A DNA stretch of 64,000 nucleotides from Adiantum capillus-veneris (lineage: Eukaryota; Streptophyta; Polypodiopsida; Polypodiales; Pteridaceae), in NCBI GenBank assembly GCA_014529385.2, contig CM043966.1, forward strand, positions 91,742,587-91,806,586. The letters are read 5' to 3'. Position numbers and translations under genes: made by a program. Positions 13,701 to 22,340 of the stretch are shown here, piece by piece. How positions within the stretch are numbered: position 1 is the first letter of the stretch; each line of letters opens with the position of its first letter. A model generated the notes under the pieces. That model saw only the letters and a program-made list of their open reading frames with translations. It ran no database searches and had not been told where the DNA came from.

Positions 13701-16700
13701 CCTTCTTGCATCAAGACCGCACCCAGACTACGACCACAAGCATCACAAAATACTTCAAATGACTTCTGCAAGTCCGGCAAAGTCAAATCTGGTCCTGTAG
13801 TCTCTTTCAATGTCCGAAAGGCAGTCACCTCTGTGGGTCCCCACAAAAAAGGTACTCCTTTCTGTGTCAAGGTGCAAAGGGGAAGCAACCTCTGCAAACT
13901 TTCGTATGAACCGCCTGTAGTATGAACATAGTCCCAAGAAGCTTCTAACATCATGGACATTCCTCAAATCGGGCCAATCACGGATAGTCTCTATCTTGGC
14001 CGGGTCCATTTGCACTCCTGCTGTTGACACAATGTGTCCCAAAAAAATGTATCCCAGAAAAATTCACTTTTCTTTGCATTAATCACTAATGTGTGATCTC
14101 GTAATGCCTGAAAGATTTGAAGCAGATGATCTCTGTGTTCTGCCTCATTTTTGGAGAAAACAATGATGTCATCAAAGAAAGTGCCAACAAATAGCCTGTA
14201 CTCTCGAAAAATCCTGTCTATCATCCGGTTAAATGTCGTAGGAGCATTGGTTAAGCCAAAAGGCATCACCAAAAACTCAAATAACCCAAAAGTCGTCCGA
14301 AAAGCTGACTTGTAGACGTCTCCTGGCGTTATCCTGATCTGATGATATCCACTCTTCAAGTCAATCCTGCTAAAGCACGAGGATCCCTGTAACCTGTCGA
14401 GTATATCATCGATCCTAGGAATCGGAAATCTGTTCTTGATGGTGATTTTGTTGAGAGTGCTATAATCGATACACATTCTCCAAGATCCGTCTTTCTTCAA
14501 AACCAACAACATTGGAGAGCAATACGGTGAAGTACTAGGCTGGACAAGACCCTTTTCCAAGAGGTCTTTCACTGGGTTCATCATCTTTTCATTCTGTACT
14601 CGGCTCACACGGTAAGGTGGCCGATTCGGCTGCGTGCTTCCAAGTATTAGATCAATGGTTTGATCTTCAGGCCCTCTGAAAAGCAATCGGCATGAGTGTG
14701 GAGAAAAATCTTGGCGTTCTTTTGATCAGGTCAAAACATATTCAACCTTTATCCAGCGTTCAGTTCTCTCCCAAAAGAATGAGTAAGAAACTGAAGTTCA
14801 TCAAGTACAATCTCTAAGGCCTTCATTTATCAAAGTCGCTTTCTCGGCCCGGTAGTCAACCACAGCGTAGTTCTTGTGGTACCAAGAGATTCCTGAGTAG
14901 AACGTCACTCGCGTGCCCTGAACACCCCTGTCATTGCAAACGAAGTTTGCCAATGCTCGGTGTAATGGCAACATCCCATTTGGGTGCCAGTCGAACTACC
15001 TCCGCCTATGGCGTCAGTCTGTTGTTCGTAATTCCAAATCGAGCCGCCAATTCCAAGTGAAAAGAAGTTGGCCTTGGCTCCTTCAGAAGAGCTTCTTTGA
15101 TCCTGCACTTTGCCCCAAAAGCGGCAAAGTTTGTACTTTCATCATTAGATTCGGTGCAGGTCCCACGCCATGTGGTACCAGTTCTGCTTTTCTATCTGCC
15201 TTTTCTGCCACATTCCTTAGCTGCTCTCGAACTCTCAGACCTGTCGTCGTCTTTATCATTCTGTTCTATCTGTGCCTTATTAAGGCACTTCGTGGAGATA
15301 TGTCCATGTTCCCCGCATCCAAAGCACTTCCCCTCTCTGATGAAGCGAGCTCTCTCCTCAGGAGTAAGCTTGGGTCGTGCATCATTTTTCTCTTGGTTGC
15401 TCTTTTTTCTTTCTACTTTCATTCCCAGAAGTCTGTTCGGCTCGTTGTGTCATGGCCTCATCTGTGGGGTAGGTCAGACTGCCAGAGTGAATGGCAAAGC
15501 CCCGCTTCGCATGACTCATCAACTCCTGAATAGAAGCTGACTTCTGTTCCAAGCAGTGATCTCGGATCTCTGTAGGTAGACCCAAGGTAAACCGCTCAAT
15601 CTGTTCTCTGAACGAGATCTTCTTGAATGAAGAGGCGGGTAGAAAAGAGCTCCAGAATCTTTCACAATAAGAATTCACTGTATCGCTCTTGGTCATCCGG
15701 AGATGGTTCCAAGCAGCTCGTACATCTCGCCCAAACTCTTGAGTCAACCAAGAAGAAATAAAAAGCTTCTTAAATTTCAGCCATTTAACTGGCGCACTCT
15801 TGTTAAAAGAAGCGTGGACCACCAAGTACGAGCATTCCCCTTAAGGTAAGAGGTAGCTCTTCGAATCTTGGAGTGCTCTGAATAGCATCCTCCCGCGAAA
15901 GCGATGTCAAACTGCTGTATAAAAGACAAAGCCTTCGAAGCATCTGAGTATCCTGAAAAGTATCAAACTTGATCGAGTGGCCACCTTCCTTAAACTCTCG
16001 GACTTTCTTGCTTTCATCTTCGAGAAAGTCATACTGGTTGGCTTTGTAAAAAAAAATTCTTCTTGTTCGCATAAAAGTTTCCGTCATCGGAATCTGAGCT
16101 GTCTGTAGACGAGTCCTCAGTAGAACTGTCAGTCTTTGGGCGAGATGTAGCCTTCTTCTTGCCCTGTCCGAAGCTTTGTTTCTTGCTTCGCTTTTACCTT
16201 TTCTGTCTTCTTCGCTCGAATCTGAAGAGCTAGAAGAACTGTCAGAAGAAGAAGAAGAAGAAGAAGAAGAAGAAGAAGAAGAACTGGGTACTCCTTCAAA
16301 TCGAACATGCTTCTTCTGTTTCTTTGCCTTGTCAAATATCGACCGACGACCCAAATATCCCGGGAAGTCAGTGCCTTTCTTCTGCTTTTTGCCGTGCTTT
16401 TTGCCTTTCTTTTGCACGTCGAAAAGCTGAGCAATCTGTGCATCAACCACGTTCTCCAATTCCTTCTCCGTATATTCCTTGGAGGCAAAAAGGTTTCTTG
16501 AGAGCGGGTTTCGGGAGTGGTGTTGTGGTTCTCTGCCACTCCATCTGTACCTCTTCCAAAGAGGTCTGGTTCATATATTTCGCCATCTTCGGATTCTGGG
16601 CAAATTGAGCATCATCTTTGTTGCATCGCCAATCAATTGACGACGCTCCATCTCTCTTTGCTCTGCCTGAGTAGGCCGAGGCGGGCCATACTCTTTGTCT

Positions 16701-19215
16701 GAATCTTCGTTGTGATCCCAGCCCGTATCTCCAGATGCAGAGGGAGTCGACTGATCATTGCTTGAAGCCATAGGTGCCGCGGAAAAAAAATTTCGGGGAT
16801 CGGATTTCCGGTAGAAGAGAAATCGGCCGTGCTCTGATACCACTGTAACAGACTTGGACACTCCAAGTCAAGAATCAACGGCGACAGCACCAAATAACCA
16901 CTTCAAAACAATTCACAGATCACAATAGATTTGCACTGGCCCGGCGGAGTTCCGTGCCTAGAGATATTGGCCCCAAAGACTGGCGCCCCTTTCGGTATTT
17001 CTTTTTGTATTAATCAATCATCAAAGTACAAGAGAGCGGTTAGGGTTTCACTCTCAGACTCTGCGTCCAGATGCTCTGAGAAGTGAGGCCCTCACCACTA
17101 ATTTAAAGGTTACAAGGGATGCCCAAAAGCAGAGCCCCAAAAGCTTGAAAGCAAAAGCAGATTCTCTCTCTCTCTCAATGAGAGTCAGTGAAAAGCAAGT
17201 TCTCTTTTTCTCTTTCTTTCTCCCAAATCAAAGCGAAAAGCTGAGATTTGCGTCTTTTAAAAAAATAAATAAATAAAAAAATGCCGCCTCCGCGATTTCC
17301 GGTAATTAGGGTTTCTGGCAGAAATTAGGGTTTGCAGGAATTTTAGGGTTTCCGGCAGAAATTAGGGTTTCTGCTGTCCGCCACGTCATCACTTTGTGAC
17401 AGCCAGTTTGTGGAATGGATGCCAATCCTTAAGGTGTGGGACTACGCTGGAGTAGCTGCAAGCTCCCAGGCTTGAGTGTGAGCCAGCTAGGCTCTACGAA
17501 GGCAAGTGTCCATCTCTTCTGTAGTATTTTGTCCACGTTCGGCTTGTGTGATCTCTTGGATAGGGTTATAGTGGGACAATACAGCGCTCCCTTGAGTTAA
17601 TAGCTGGCACTTTCCTTTATAGATGAATATGGCCGTTTGCAGGGGTATCTAGCTAGATGTATGGTGCTTATATGTTAATTGGGCCTTTTCTGGATTATCT
17701 GGTGACAGGTGGTGTTCATGAGGCTTGAGAATTTCATGTGTTAGTGGATAGTACCTATGATTTTCAAGAGGCATAGCCAAAATGATTTGTCCTTGCAGAT
17801 ATTTTGAAAAGCAGTTTTCTCTCTCCGAGACCCTAAATCTACCAATGTTTCTACACATGCGTGCTGCTGCCAATGATTTTCTTAGCATAGTGGAGCGTAA
17901 CAAGCACAGGTCAGCTCCTAGCTAGGTTTTCCTTGTCAAAAGCTTGTAGCAAATCGCAAAGTCTTAAAGCATTTGAAATTTTCAGATTTGTTGCAGGAGT
18001 CGTTCATTCTTTTACTGGTAGTGCTGAAGACAGAGAGCAGATTCTGGCTATAAAGAAATTATACATTGGTTAGTTCACTGTTCTCTATTTAAGTCGTTTT
18101 CTCTAGCCATCTAGAGCTCCAATATTCAGACCTTAATATCAATGTATGCTCTTTTGTATGTGTGTGTGTGTGGGTTCCTGTACGTTGGAGCATATACGAT
18201 ACCTAGGTCTACCCCCTTTGTTAGGGGCTGATGTCTCTGGGGAACGCCCTTGTATTTGGCCTCTGCTACACATGATGAAGCTGATGGTTATATAGTTTTG
18301 TGAATGATTATGATGACTTAACCTAGCCATGAATGAATTTAGCACACAGACCTCTATGTTATACGTAGGTCTACATCCAGTATTGGGCATTGATGCCTGA
18401 GTGGGGATTTCCTAGGTATGCAGTCAGTGCTATGCTCGATGGAGCATATATGTACCTAGGTCTACATCCAGTATTTATTGGGCATTGATGGTTATATTGT
18501 TTTGCAAATAATTGGCTATAACACGGACTTTCCTTGCAAGGAGAATTTGGGGGTTTCTAGGATTCACCTAGTTATATATCTGGTTGGGTTGAAGGAATTA
18601 TCCTTTTTCCTTGATGATAGGTATTAATGGTTGCTCGTTGAAGACCAACGAAAATCTTGAAGTTGTGTCTGAGATACCGGCTGAGAGGATGATGGTGGAG
18701 ACAGACTCACCATATTGTGAGATTAAATCAACGCATGCTGGGTTTAAGAATATTAAAACTTCCTGGCCTTCCAAGAAGAAAGAGAAGCATGAAGAGCAGT
18801 CCCTTGTCAAAGGTCGCAATGAGCCGTGTTGCACAAGGTAAGCAGGAAAAGAACAGTTTTTTAATGTGCAAAGTCCCGCTCATCTGTTTCTGATTTCGAG
18901 CTTGTCACTCAGGCAAGTGGTCGAGGTCGTTGCGGCTCACCGGGGCATCACGGATTTAACTTCTTTTGCTAGAACTCTCTACGAAAATACATGCAGGTTT
19001 TTCTTCTGCTTGAGTGGACTTGTTTAGTGTTGCAGTAGGCCAAGGCATAAGATGAATCATATTATGATTTATGAAAGTCATAACTTATGGTAAGATTGAT
19101 GAGTTTGAGATTAACCCTTTTTTTTGTGTTTTTCAACAGGGTTTTTTTTCCCAATGATTTAGATTCTTTAGCAGGGGCTGTCATCTCAGACCATTACTTG
19201 AACAAAGAATCATGA
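1743..19215 (+). CDS. TatD-family metal-dependent DNase (TATDN1-like), 12 exons
   Basis: Predicted exons are 1743-1764, 1860-1880, 1956-2056, 2451-2508, 2599-2642, 2716-2796, 5413-5483, 17799-17909, 17986-18068, 18621-18837, 18913-18996 and 19140-19215. All introns are GT-AG, all phases join, and the total is 969 nt (322 residues plus TGA), about the normal length for eukaryotic TATDN1-type proteins. The family is a TIM-barrel metal-dependent hydrolase with DNase activity linked to DNA repair and cell-death DNA degradation. Landmarks are DVGANLTDGMFKG (8-20), GVHPTRC with His77, GECGLDYDR with Glu115, FLH with His152, VVHSFTG with His177, NGCSLKT (200-206) and ETDSPYC with Asp226; these His, Glu and Asp residues are the expected metal ligands. 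The start is chosen because its donor joins in phase to the 21-nt exon 2. No inactivating change is visible. Introns 6 (2.6 kb) and 7 (12.3 kb) are swollen by retroelements. Confidence 0.93.
2797..5412 (+). other. Intron 6 of the TatD gene
   Basis: This 2.6-kb intron is AT-rich and non-coding. It contains a diverged solo LTR at about 3895-4490 and short CT-rich stretches near 5090-5160. No other gene was seen in it. Confidence 0.8.
3895..4490 (-). mobile_element. Diverged solo LTR related to the intron-7 element
   Basis: From ACTCCAAGTCAAGATTC at about 3915 this segment follows the LTRs at 6613 and 16844 in order. It shares the CGGCCCGG(C/T)GGAGTT block, GAGATATTGGCCCCAAAGA, CAGATGCTCT, a block near TACAAGGGATGCC and a terminal CCACGTCA...TTTGTGA. 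Many substitutions and indels show it is much older than the other two. No internal element sequence adjoins it, so it is a solo LTR. The ends are approximate and no target duplication was identified. Confidence 0.75.
5991..6112 (+). repeat. 61-bp tandem duplication in intron 7
   Basis: The segment beginning CTTTGGTAGGCCCTCTGC at 5991 recurs 61 bp later at 6052 with few changes. A G-rich run follows at 6113-6126. Short open frames here are by-products of the duplication. Confidence 0.8.
6613..7169 (-). repeat. 3' LTR of element A
   Basis: This 557-bp copy matches 16844-17401. Most differences between the two are transitions, as expected from decay of methylated cytosines. A G-rich strand (read from the - strand: AAGAGGGGGGTA at about 7170-7182) adjoins it and fits a polypurine tract. 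Near the U3 end several TTAGGGTTT motifs recur at 7075-7140. Confidence 0.93.
7170..7814 (-). other. 3' untranslated part of element A
   Basis: The stretch between the chromodomain remnant and the 3' LTR has no convincing coding sequence. GACATCACA-type motifs repeat several times at 7310-7365. The + strand open frame at 7478-7699 has no recognisable domain. Confidence 0.5.
7815..8290 (-). pseudogene. Element A integrase C-terminus and chromodomain remnant
   Basis: On the - strand, [21 protein letters not shown] is followed after a frameshift by [11 protein letters not shown] and [14 protein letters not shown]. This is the GPF/Y module of Ty3 integrases. It continues into [27 protein letters not shown], a CR-type chromodomain broken by two in-frame stops. 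The integrase zinc-binding and catalytic domains of element A are missing; the sequence upstream belongs to element B. The remnant marks the downstream side of the B insertion. Confidence 0.85.
8335..9774 (-). repeat. Putative 3' LTR of element B
   Basis: The - strand reads AACCAAGAGGGA (polypurine-like) then TGTAACTAAGTCAG at 9774, directly after the chromodomain stop of element B. Non-coding sequence continues to about 8335, where the - strand reads AAGTGTCA just before element A sequence resumes. The lower boundary is approximate because the other LTR of B is deleted and cannot be compared. Confidence 0.6.
9785..11979 (-). pseudogene. Element B pol: RT thumb, RNase H, integrase, chromodomain
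   Basis: A nearly open 691-codon frame (11979-9904) extends past one stop to about 9785. It starts in the RT connection (YLGHIVSHN) and continues through RNase H ([37 protein letters not shown]). The integrase zinc-binding domain has [10 protein letters not shown] and CLVCQK. The catalytic core follows, with Asp in [10 protein letters not shown], Asp in [10 protein letters not shown] and Glu in GQSEIAN. The GPF module (YGPFKITDK) and a chromodomain ([22 protein letters not shown]) end it. It overlaps the upstream frame at 11948-11979, so a single frameshift separates it from the RT. This is the best-preserved integrase in the window. Confidence 0.93.
11948..13960 (-). pseudogene. Chimeric ORF: element A RNase H fused to element B zinc knuckle, protease and RT
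   Basis: This 670-codon frame joins two elements. Its first part is element A RT end, RNase H ([42 protein letters not shown]) and the start of the integrase zinc-binding region ([13 protein letters not shown]). At about 13245 it passes in frame into a gag zinc knuckle ([14 protein letters not shown]), then protease ([24 protein letters not shown]) and RT ([50 protein letters not shown]) of element B. A normal element never has a gag knuckle after RNase H. The junction explains the loss of A integrase and of the B 5' LTR and gag start. The protease has Asp-Pro-Gly where Asp-Ser/Thr-Gly is usual. Confidence 0.92.
13755..14686 (-). pseudogene. Element A reverse transcriptase
   Basis: The main frame (14686-13991) carries [77 protein letters not shown] and the catalytic [11 protein letters not shown], so the RT palm is complete. 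Near 14040 a short duplication (WDTFFWDT) and frameshift break it, and the connection domain continues in another frame ([36 protein letters not shown]). The 670-codon chimeric frame downstream picks up the RNase H. Confidence 0.92.
14780..15190 (-). pseudogene. Element A protease region, degraded
   Basis: Between the gag zinc knuckle and the RT the frames are broken. A piece reading [19 protein letters not shown] resembles the C-terminal part of Ty3 retropepsins (usually LGIPWYHKHY...). The active-site triad could not be found in frame. Confidence 0.55.
15192..16771 (-). pseudogene. Element A gag
   Basis: The start is taken at ATG 16771 ([20 protein letters not shown]), 60 nt from the primer-binding site. 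The frame breaks several times but carries a basic region, a serine run coded by a TTC/GAA microsatellite (16239-16285), the retrotransposon gag domain (15825-15382, with [32 protein letters not shown] and [12 protein letters not shown]) and one CCHC knuckle, [14 protein letters not shown], near 15310. At least three frame changes are needed, so the copy is not functional. Confidence 0.88.
16831..16842 (-). other. Primer-binding site of element A
   Basis: On the - strand TGGTATCAGAGC lies one base inside the 5' LTR. It is complementary to the 3' end of initiator methionine tRNA, the usual primer of plant Ty3/gypsy elements. Confidence 0.92.
16844..17401 (-). repeat. 5' LTR of element A
   Basis: This 558-bp copy pairs with 6613-7169. 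On the element strand it starts TGTCACAAAGTG, near which several AAACCCTAA motifs cluster (17300-17370), and ends TCTGTTACA next to the primer-binding site. TGT...ACA termini and the flanking GCCAG are intact. Confidence 0.93.
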
Positions 19216-20240
19216 TTTTGTGTTTGCTGGTTTCGTGTTGCGCATGGAAGATCTAGAACCATATCAATTGGAAAAGAGTTTTGAAGCTGCTCATTAGGTT
19301 ACAGATAGCCATGTCAAAGAGAGGTTTTTAAGCACAACAAAAGACTGGTCTTTGCAACGTTGTTGCAGGCGCATTTTCTCTTCAGCTATGTTGAAGACAT
19401 TACAGTTTACACGTGTGAAGCAAGAGGAATTTGCTTGCTCTCAAATTCTAAATTTATATGAAAGTTGGGACAAGTTGTTTTGTATTTTACATGAAGAGAC
19501 TAACAACAGTTTTATTTGTGATTTGACCAAAGAGGTCAGATTGGTTAATGCAAATGTCAGATAATTTTGACATGCTGTCATGAGGTGTGCATTGTGGCAC
19601 TGCAAATGTCCACCTACAATTTCATGTAGCCTTTTGTCTAGTTTCTTGTTCCTTTCTTACAATTAGTGACTACTATTGATTAAATGCAGTATGACGAGCA
19701 TATTCAGTGTGAGTTCGGAACTCGGCCTGCTGCTCTGCTCTCCCCGCCTGACGCACCCCCCCTCCCTCCTGCTCGCACCACCCTGCCCTCCCCCACGCCG
19801 TCCTCGCCCCCCTTGCTCGGCGGCCCACCCGCCCAGCCCTCCTTGTGCCCCGCCCACTCCCTCTCCCCCTTTCACTCCAGCGGGCTGCCCGCCCAGCCCT
19901 TCTTGCACACATTGTCACGTGCAGCCCCCCACCCTTCTTCACAGTGCCGACCTGTGTTGTCCGGGTTTGGATTTCCTTCAGAGTAAGGGTTTGCAGCAGC
20001 AAAGGTCACGCCAACACCCCGCCCGCCACCACTAGCAGACACAGATGGACGCTCGTGCTCTGCCACAGAGGGACTCAATTGAAGCCCCCTCCCCGACCCG
20101 GCCAAGCCTACCATCCGACTCGCTCTGTCGCCAGAAGAGCAAGCGAGCCTCGCGTCATGTCGATGAGCCCGCTAGCCATCCGAGCGGTCAGAGCTCACTG
20201 GCCATGCTACTGTGCACGGGGCTGAGTTGACAGCTTAAGA
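19216..20240. other. Region between the TatD gene and the LINE
   Basis: The first part (19216-19690) is AT-rich and probably includes the TatD 3' UTR. From about 19710 to 20220 the composition changes sharply to C-rich, and proline/serine-rich frames are open on several strands. These look like composition artefacts; no domain was recognised. The C-rich block may be the 5' end of the following LINE. Confidence 0.5.
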
Positions 20241-20258
20241 GCGTCTATGTATGACTTT

Positions 20259-20424
20259 GAGGTTTTCTGATGTTTGGCAGCACTCGGGCTTTGTGAGGCC
20301 CACACACAGTTTGTCTTTTTCTCGTTCTGACCGTAGAGTAGGAGGTTTTCTGATGTTTGGCAGCACTCGGGCTTTGTGAGGCCCACACACAGTTTGTCTT
20401 TCTCTCGCTCTGACCGCAGAGTAG
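20259..20424 (+). repeat. 83-bp tandem duplication inside the LINE endonuclease
   Basis: Two copies (20259-20341 and 20342-20424) of a segment starting GAGGTTTTCTGATGTTTGGC follow each other with a handful of differences. In the LINE frame each encodes WQHSGFVRPTHSL, so the endonuclease motif is doubled. Eighty-three is not a multiple of three, so the duplication also shifts the frame. Confidence 0.9.
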
Positions 20425-21990
20425 GAGCGAATCTATCTCGGATAGATCGCTTCTACGCCGGTGACTACATCTCTGCATCTTGGCAGGAACTAGTTTCTCC
20501 GACCATGCACCAATGATTCTCACTGTGACAGACAGACGGAGGAGGGGGGTTGCGATGATACGCATTCCTGAGAGGATCTTGTTGGATCCAGAGCTTAGAG
20601 AGCGGGTGGAGGCACTTTGGAAAGATAGCTTGGACATGCAGGATACCCCTGTTGGTAGAGTGGCCTCTGGATTGGCTGAGCTTAGTCCCTTCTTCCTCCA
20701 GGAGTCTGCAGCTCGCTCGGTTGCAACTAGGGAGAAGGAGAAGCGTCTCCGATGGGGCATTGTTTCCTTGCAGAGGATGCAGGAGCAGCATCCAGACAGT
20801 TCTTGGTTGGAGGACCAGATGGAGTAGGCTAGACACGAGTTTTGGCTAGCATTGAGGAGCGACGTCATGAGTTTGCCTTCCATCAGGAGACATCTTAGTG
20901 GACCCATGTGGGTGACAGAGTTAATGGGGAGTTTTTTGAGATGGTGGGGCTACGCCATGCGCACACGAACGTCAGCCAGTTGAGGAGGCCCGATGAATTA
21001 GTTGCTTTAAAGTCCGAGGATATGCGTGCAATTGCTACTGACTTTTACCCCGTGATCTGTTGTTAGCCGAGCCTCAATTAGAGCGTATAGATGCATGTAG
21101 AGAGCAGGTTTGGACAGAGATGCCTTGCCTTATTATTGAGGAGATGCGACAGGGACTTGAGCTTCCTCTCTAGCTAGAGGAGCTTCATGAGGTCACCAGA
21201 GCACTCCCCCGAGGTAGTTGTCTAGGGGAGGATCGTTTGACTCCCAACTTTTTCTTGGAGTACTGTGACTTGCTTGGTTCAGATCTTTGCAGGTCATTTT
21301 AGTACGTTTTGCACATTGGTGAGATGCGTGACAACATGAGTGAGGGCTTGATCTACCTTACTGCCAAGGAAGGAGGCTCCTTGGATGAGATTCGCAAGTG
21401 GCGATCCATCACTATTCTCAATTCATTCTATAAAATTTTGGCAAAGGTTATGAGCTTGAAGATTCAGCCACTACTAGAGAGCATTATTCATGGGACCGAG
21501 ACAGGTTTTGTCAAGGAGCGTAGTATCCTTGACAACATCTTCACTTTTTGGGAGGCGTTCGTCCTCGCGCGTCTCTGAGGAGAGGATTTGGTGATACTTC
21601 TCGATTTTGAGAAGGGCTACGACAGAGTTGACTGGGACTTCTTGGAGGGCACTCTACGTAGATGGGGTTCTCAGATGCTTGGATCAAAGGTGTGTCAGCT
21701 CTCTACAGGCGTGCGCACTGTCAGGTGCTCTTGTAGGGGGAAGAGGGGAACGCTTCTTGCTCACTCGTTCGGTCAGACAGGGTTGCCCTCTAGCCCCCTT
21801 CCTCTTTTTGCTCTATGTCGAGGCGATGAGTAGTTTTTTGACTTCTTAGCAGGTTGGCTTGTGTGGCCTCGAGCTCCCTATTAGAATAGATGGACTCCTT
21901 CACGCTGAGTTTGCCGACGTCTCAACCTTGTACTTGGAGGGCCAGGAGGCCAATCTGCACAGGTGTGAGCAAGCTCTTGAGGTGTTTTGT

Positions 21991-22340
21991 TGTGCATCAG
22001 GGACACTGATCAAATGGAGGAAGACAATTGCTTTCTAGGTTGTCAATGCTCCTACGCCAGACTAGTCGCTAGGTGAGGGTTTTAGATTGATTTCCCAGGG
22101 ATTGCAATTTGTTACTTGGGTTGTCAGGTTGGCTTGGACTTATCCCTTGAGCATTATATTTTGTTGTGCATCAGGGACATTGATCAAATGGAGGAAGAGA
22201 ATTGCTTTCTAGGTTGTCAATGCTCCTACGCCAGACTAGTCGCTAGGTGAGGGTTTTAGATTGATTCCCCAGGGATTGCAATTTGTTACTTGGGTTGTCA
22301 AGTTGGCCTGGACTTGTCCCCTGAGCAGCAGACTGCTCCC
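21991..22340 (+). repeat. 174-bp tandem duplication in the LINE RT region
   Basis: TGTGCATCAGGGACA recurs at 21991 and 22165, and the next 170 bases of both copies are nearly identical. Their similarity makes this much younger than the decay of the LINE itself. Confidence 0.9.

Larger units (their letters stand above)
6613..17401 (-). mobile_element. Complete LTR retrotransposon (element A, Ty3/gypsy chromovirus) carrying element B
   Basis: Two direct LTRs (6613-7169 and 16844-17401) begin TGTAA and end GTGACA on the + strand. They differ at roughly 20 positions by eye. Perfect 5-bp target duplications GCCAG lie at 6608-6612 and 17402-17406. On the - strand the order is LTR, primer-binding site, gag, protease, RT and RNase H, then a foreign insert (element B), then the integrase C-terminus and chromodomain, a polypurine tract next to 7169, and the LTR. 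Frameshifts and stops show it cannot move by itself. The low LTR divergence suggests insertion into the intron was fairly recent. Confidence 0.93.
5484..17798 (+). other. Intron 7 of the TatD gene, 12.3 kb
   Basis: The GTATGT donor at 5484 and GCAG acceptor at 17798 join exons coding for AAIQQ and YFEKQF with phase preserved. About 88 percent of the intron is one LTR retrotransposon in antisense orientation (6613-17401). The left flank (5484-6607) holds a short tandem duplication; the right flank (17407-17798) shows nothing recognisable. Confidence 0.9.

Noticed and set aside
19663-20235. Several overlapping Pro-, Gly- or Arg-rich frames
   Set aside because: They arise from the C-rich composition and show no domain or consistent coding frame.
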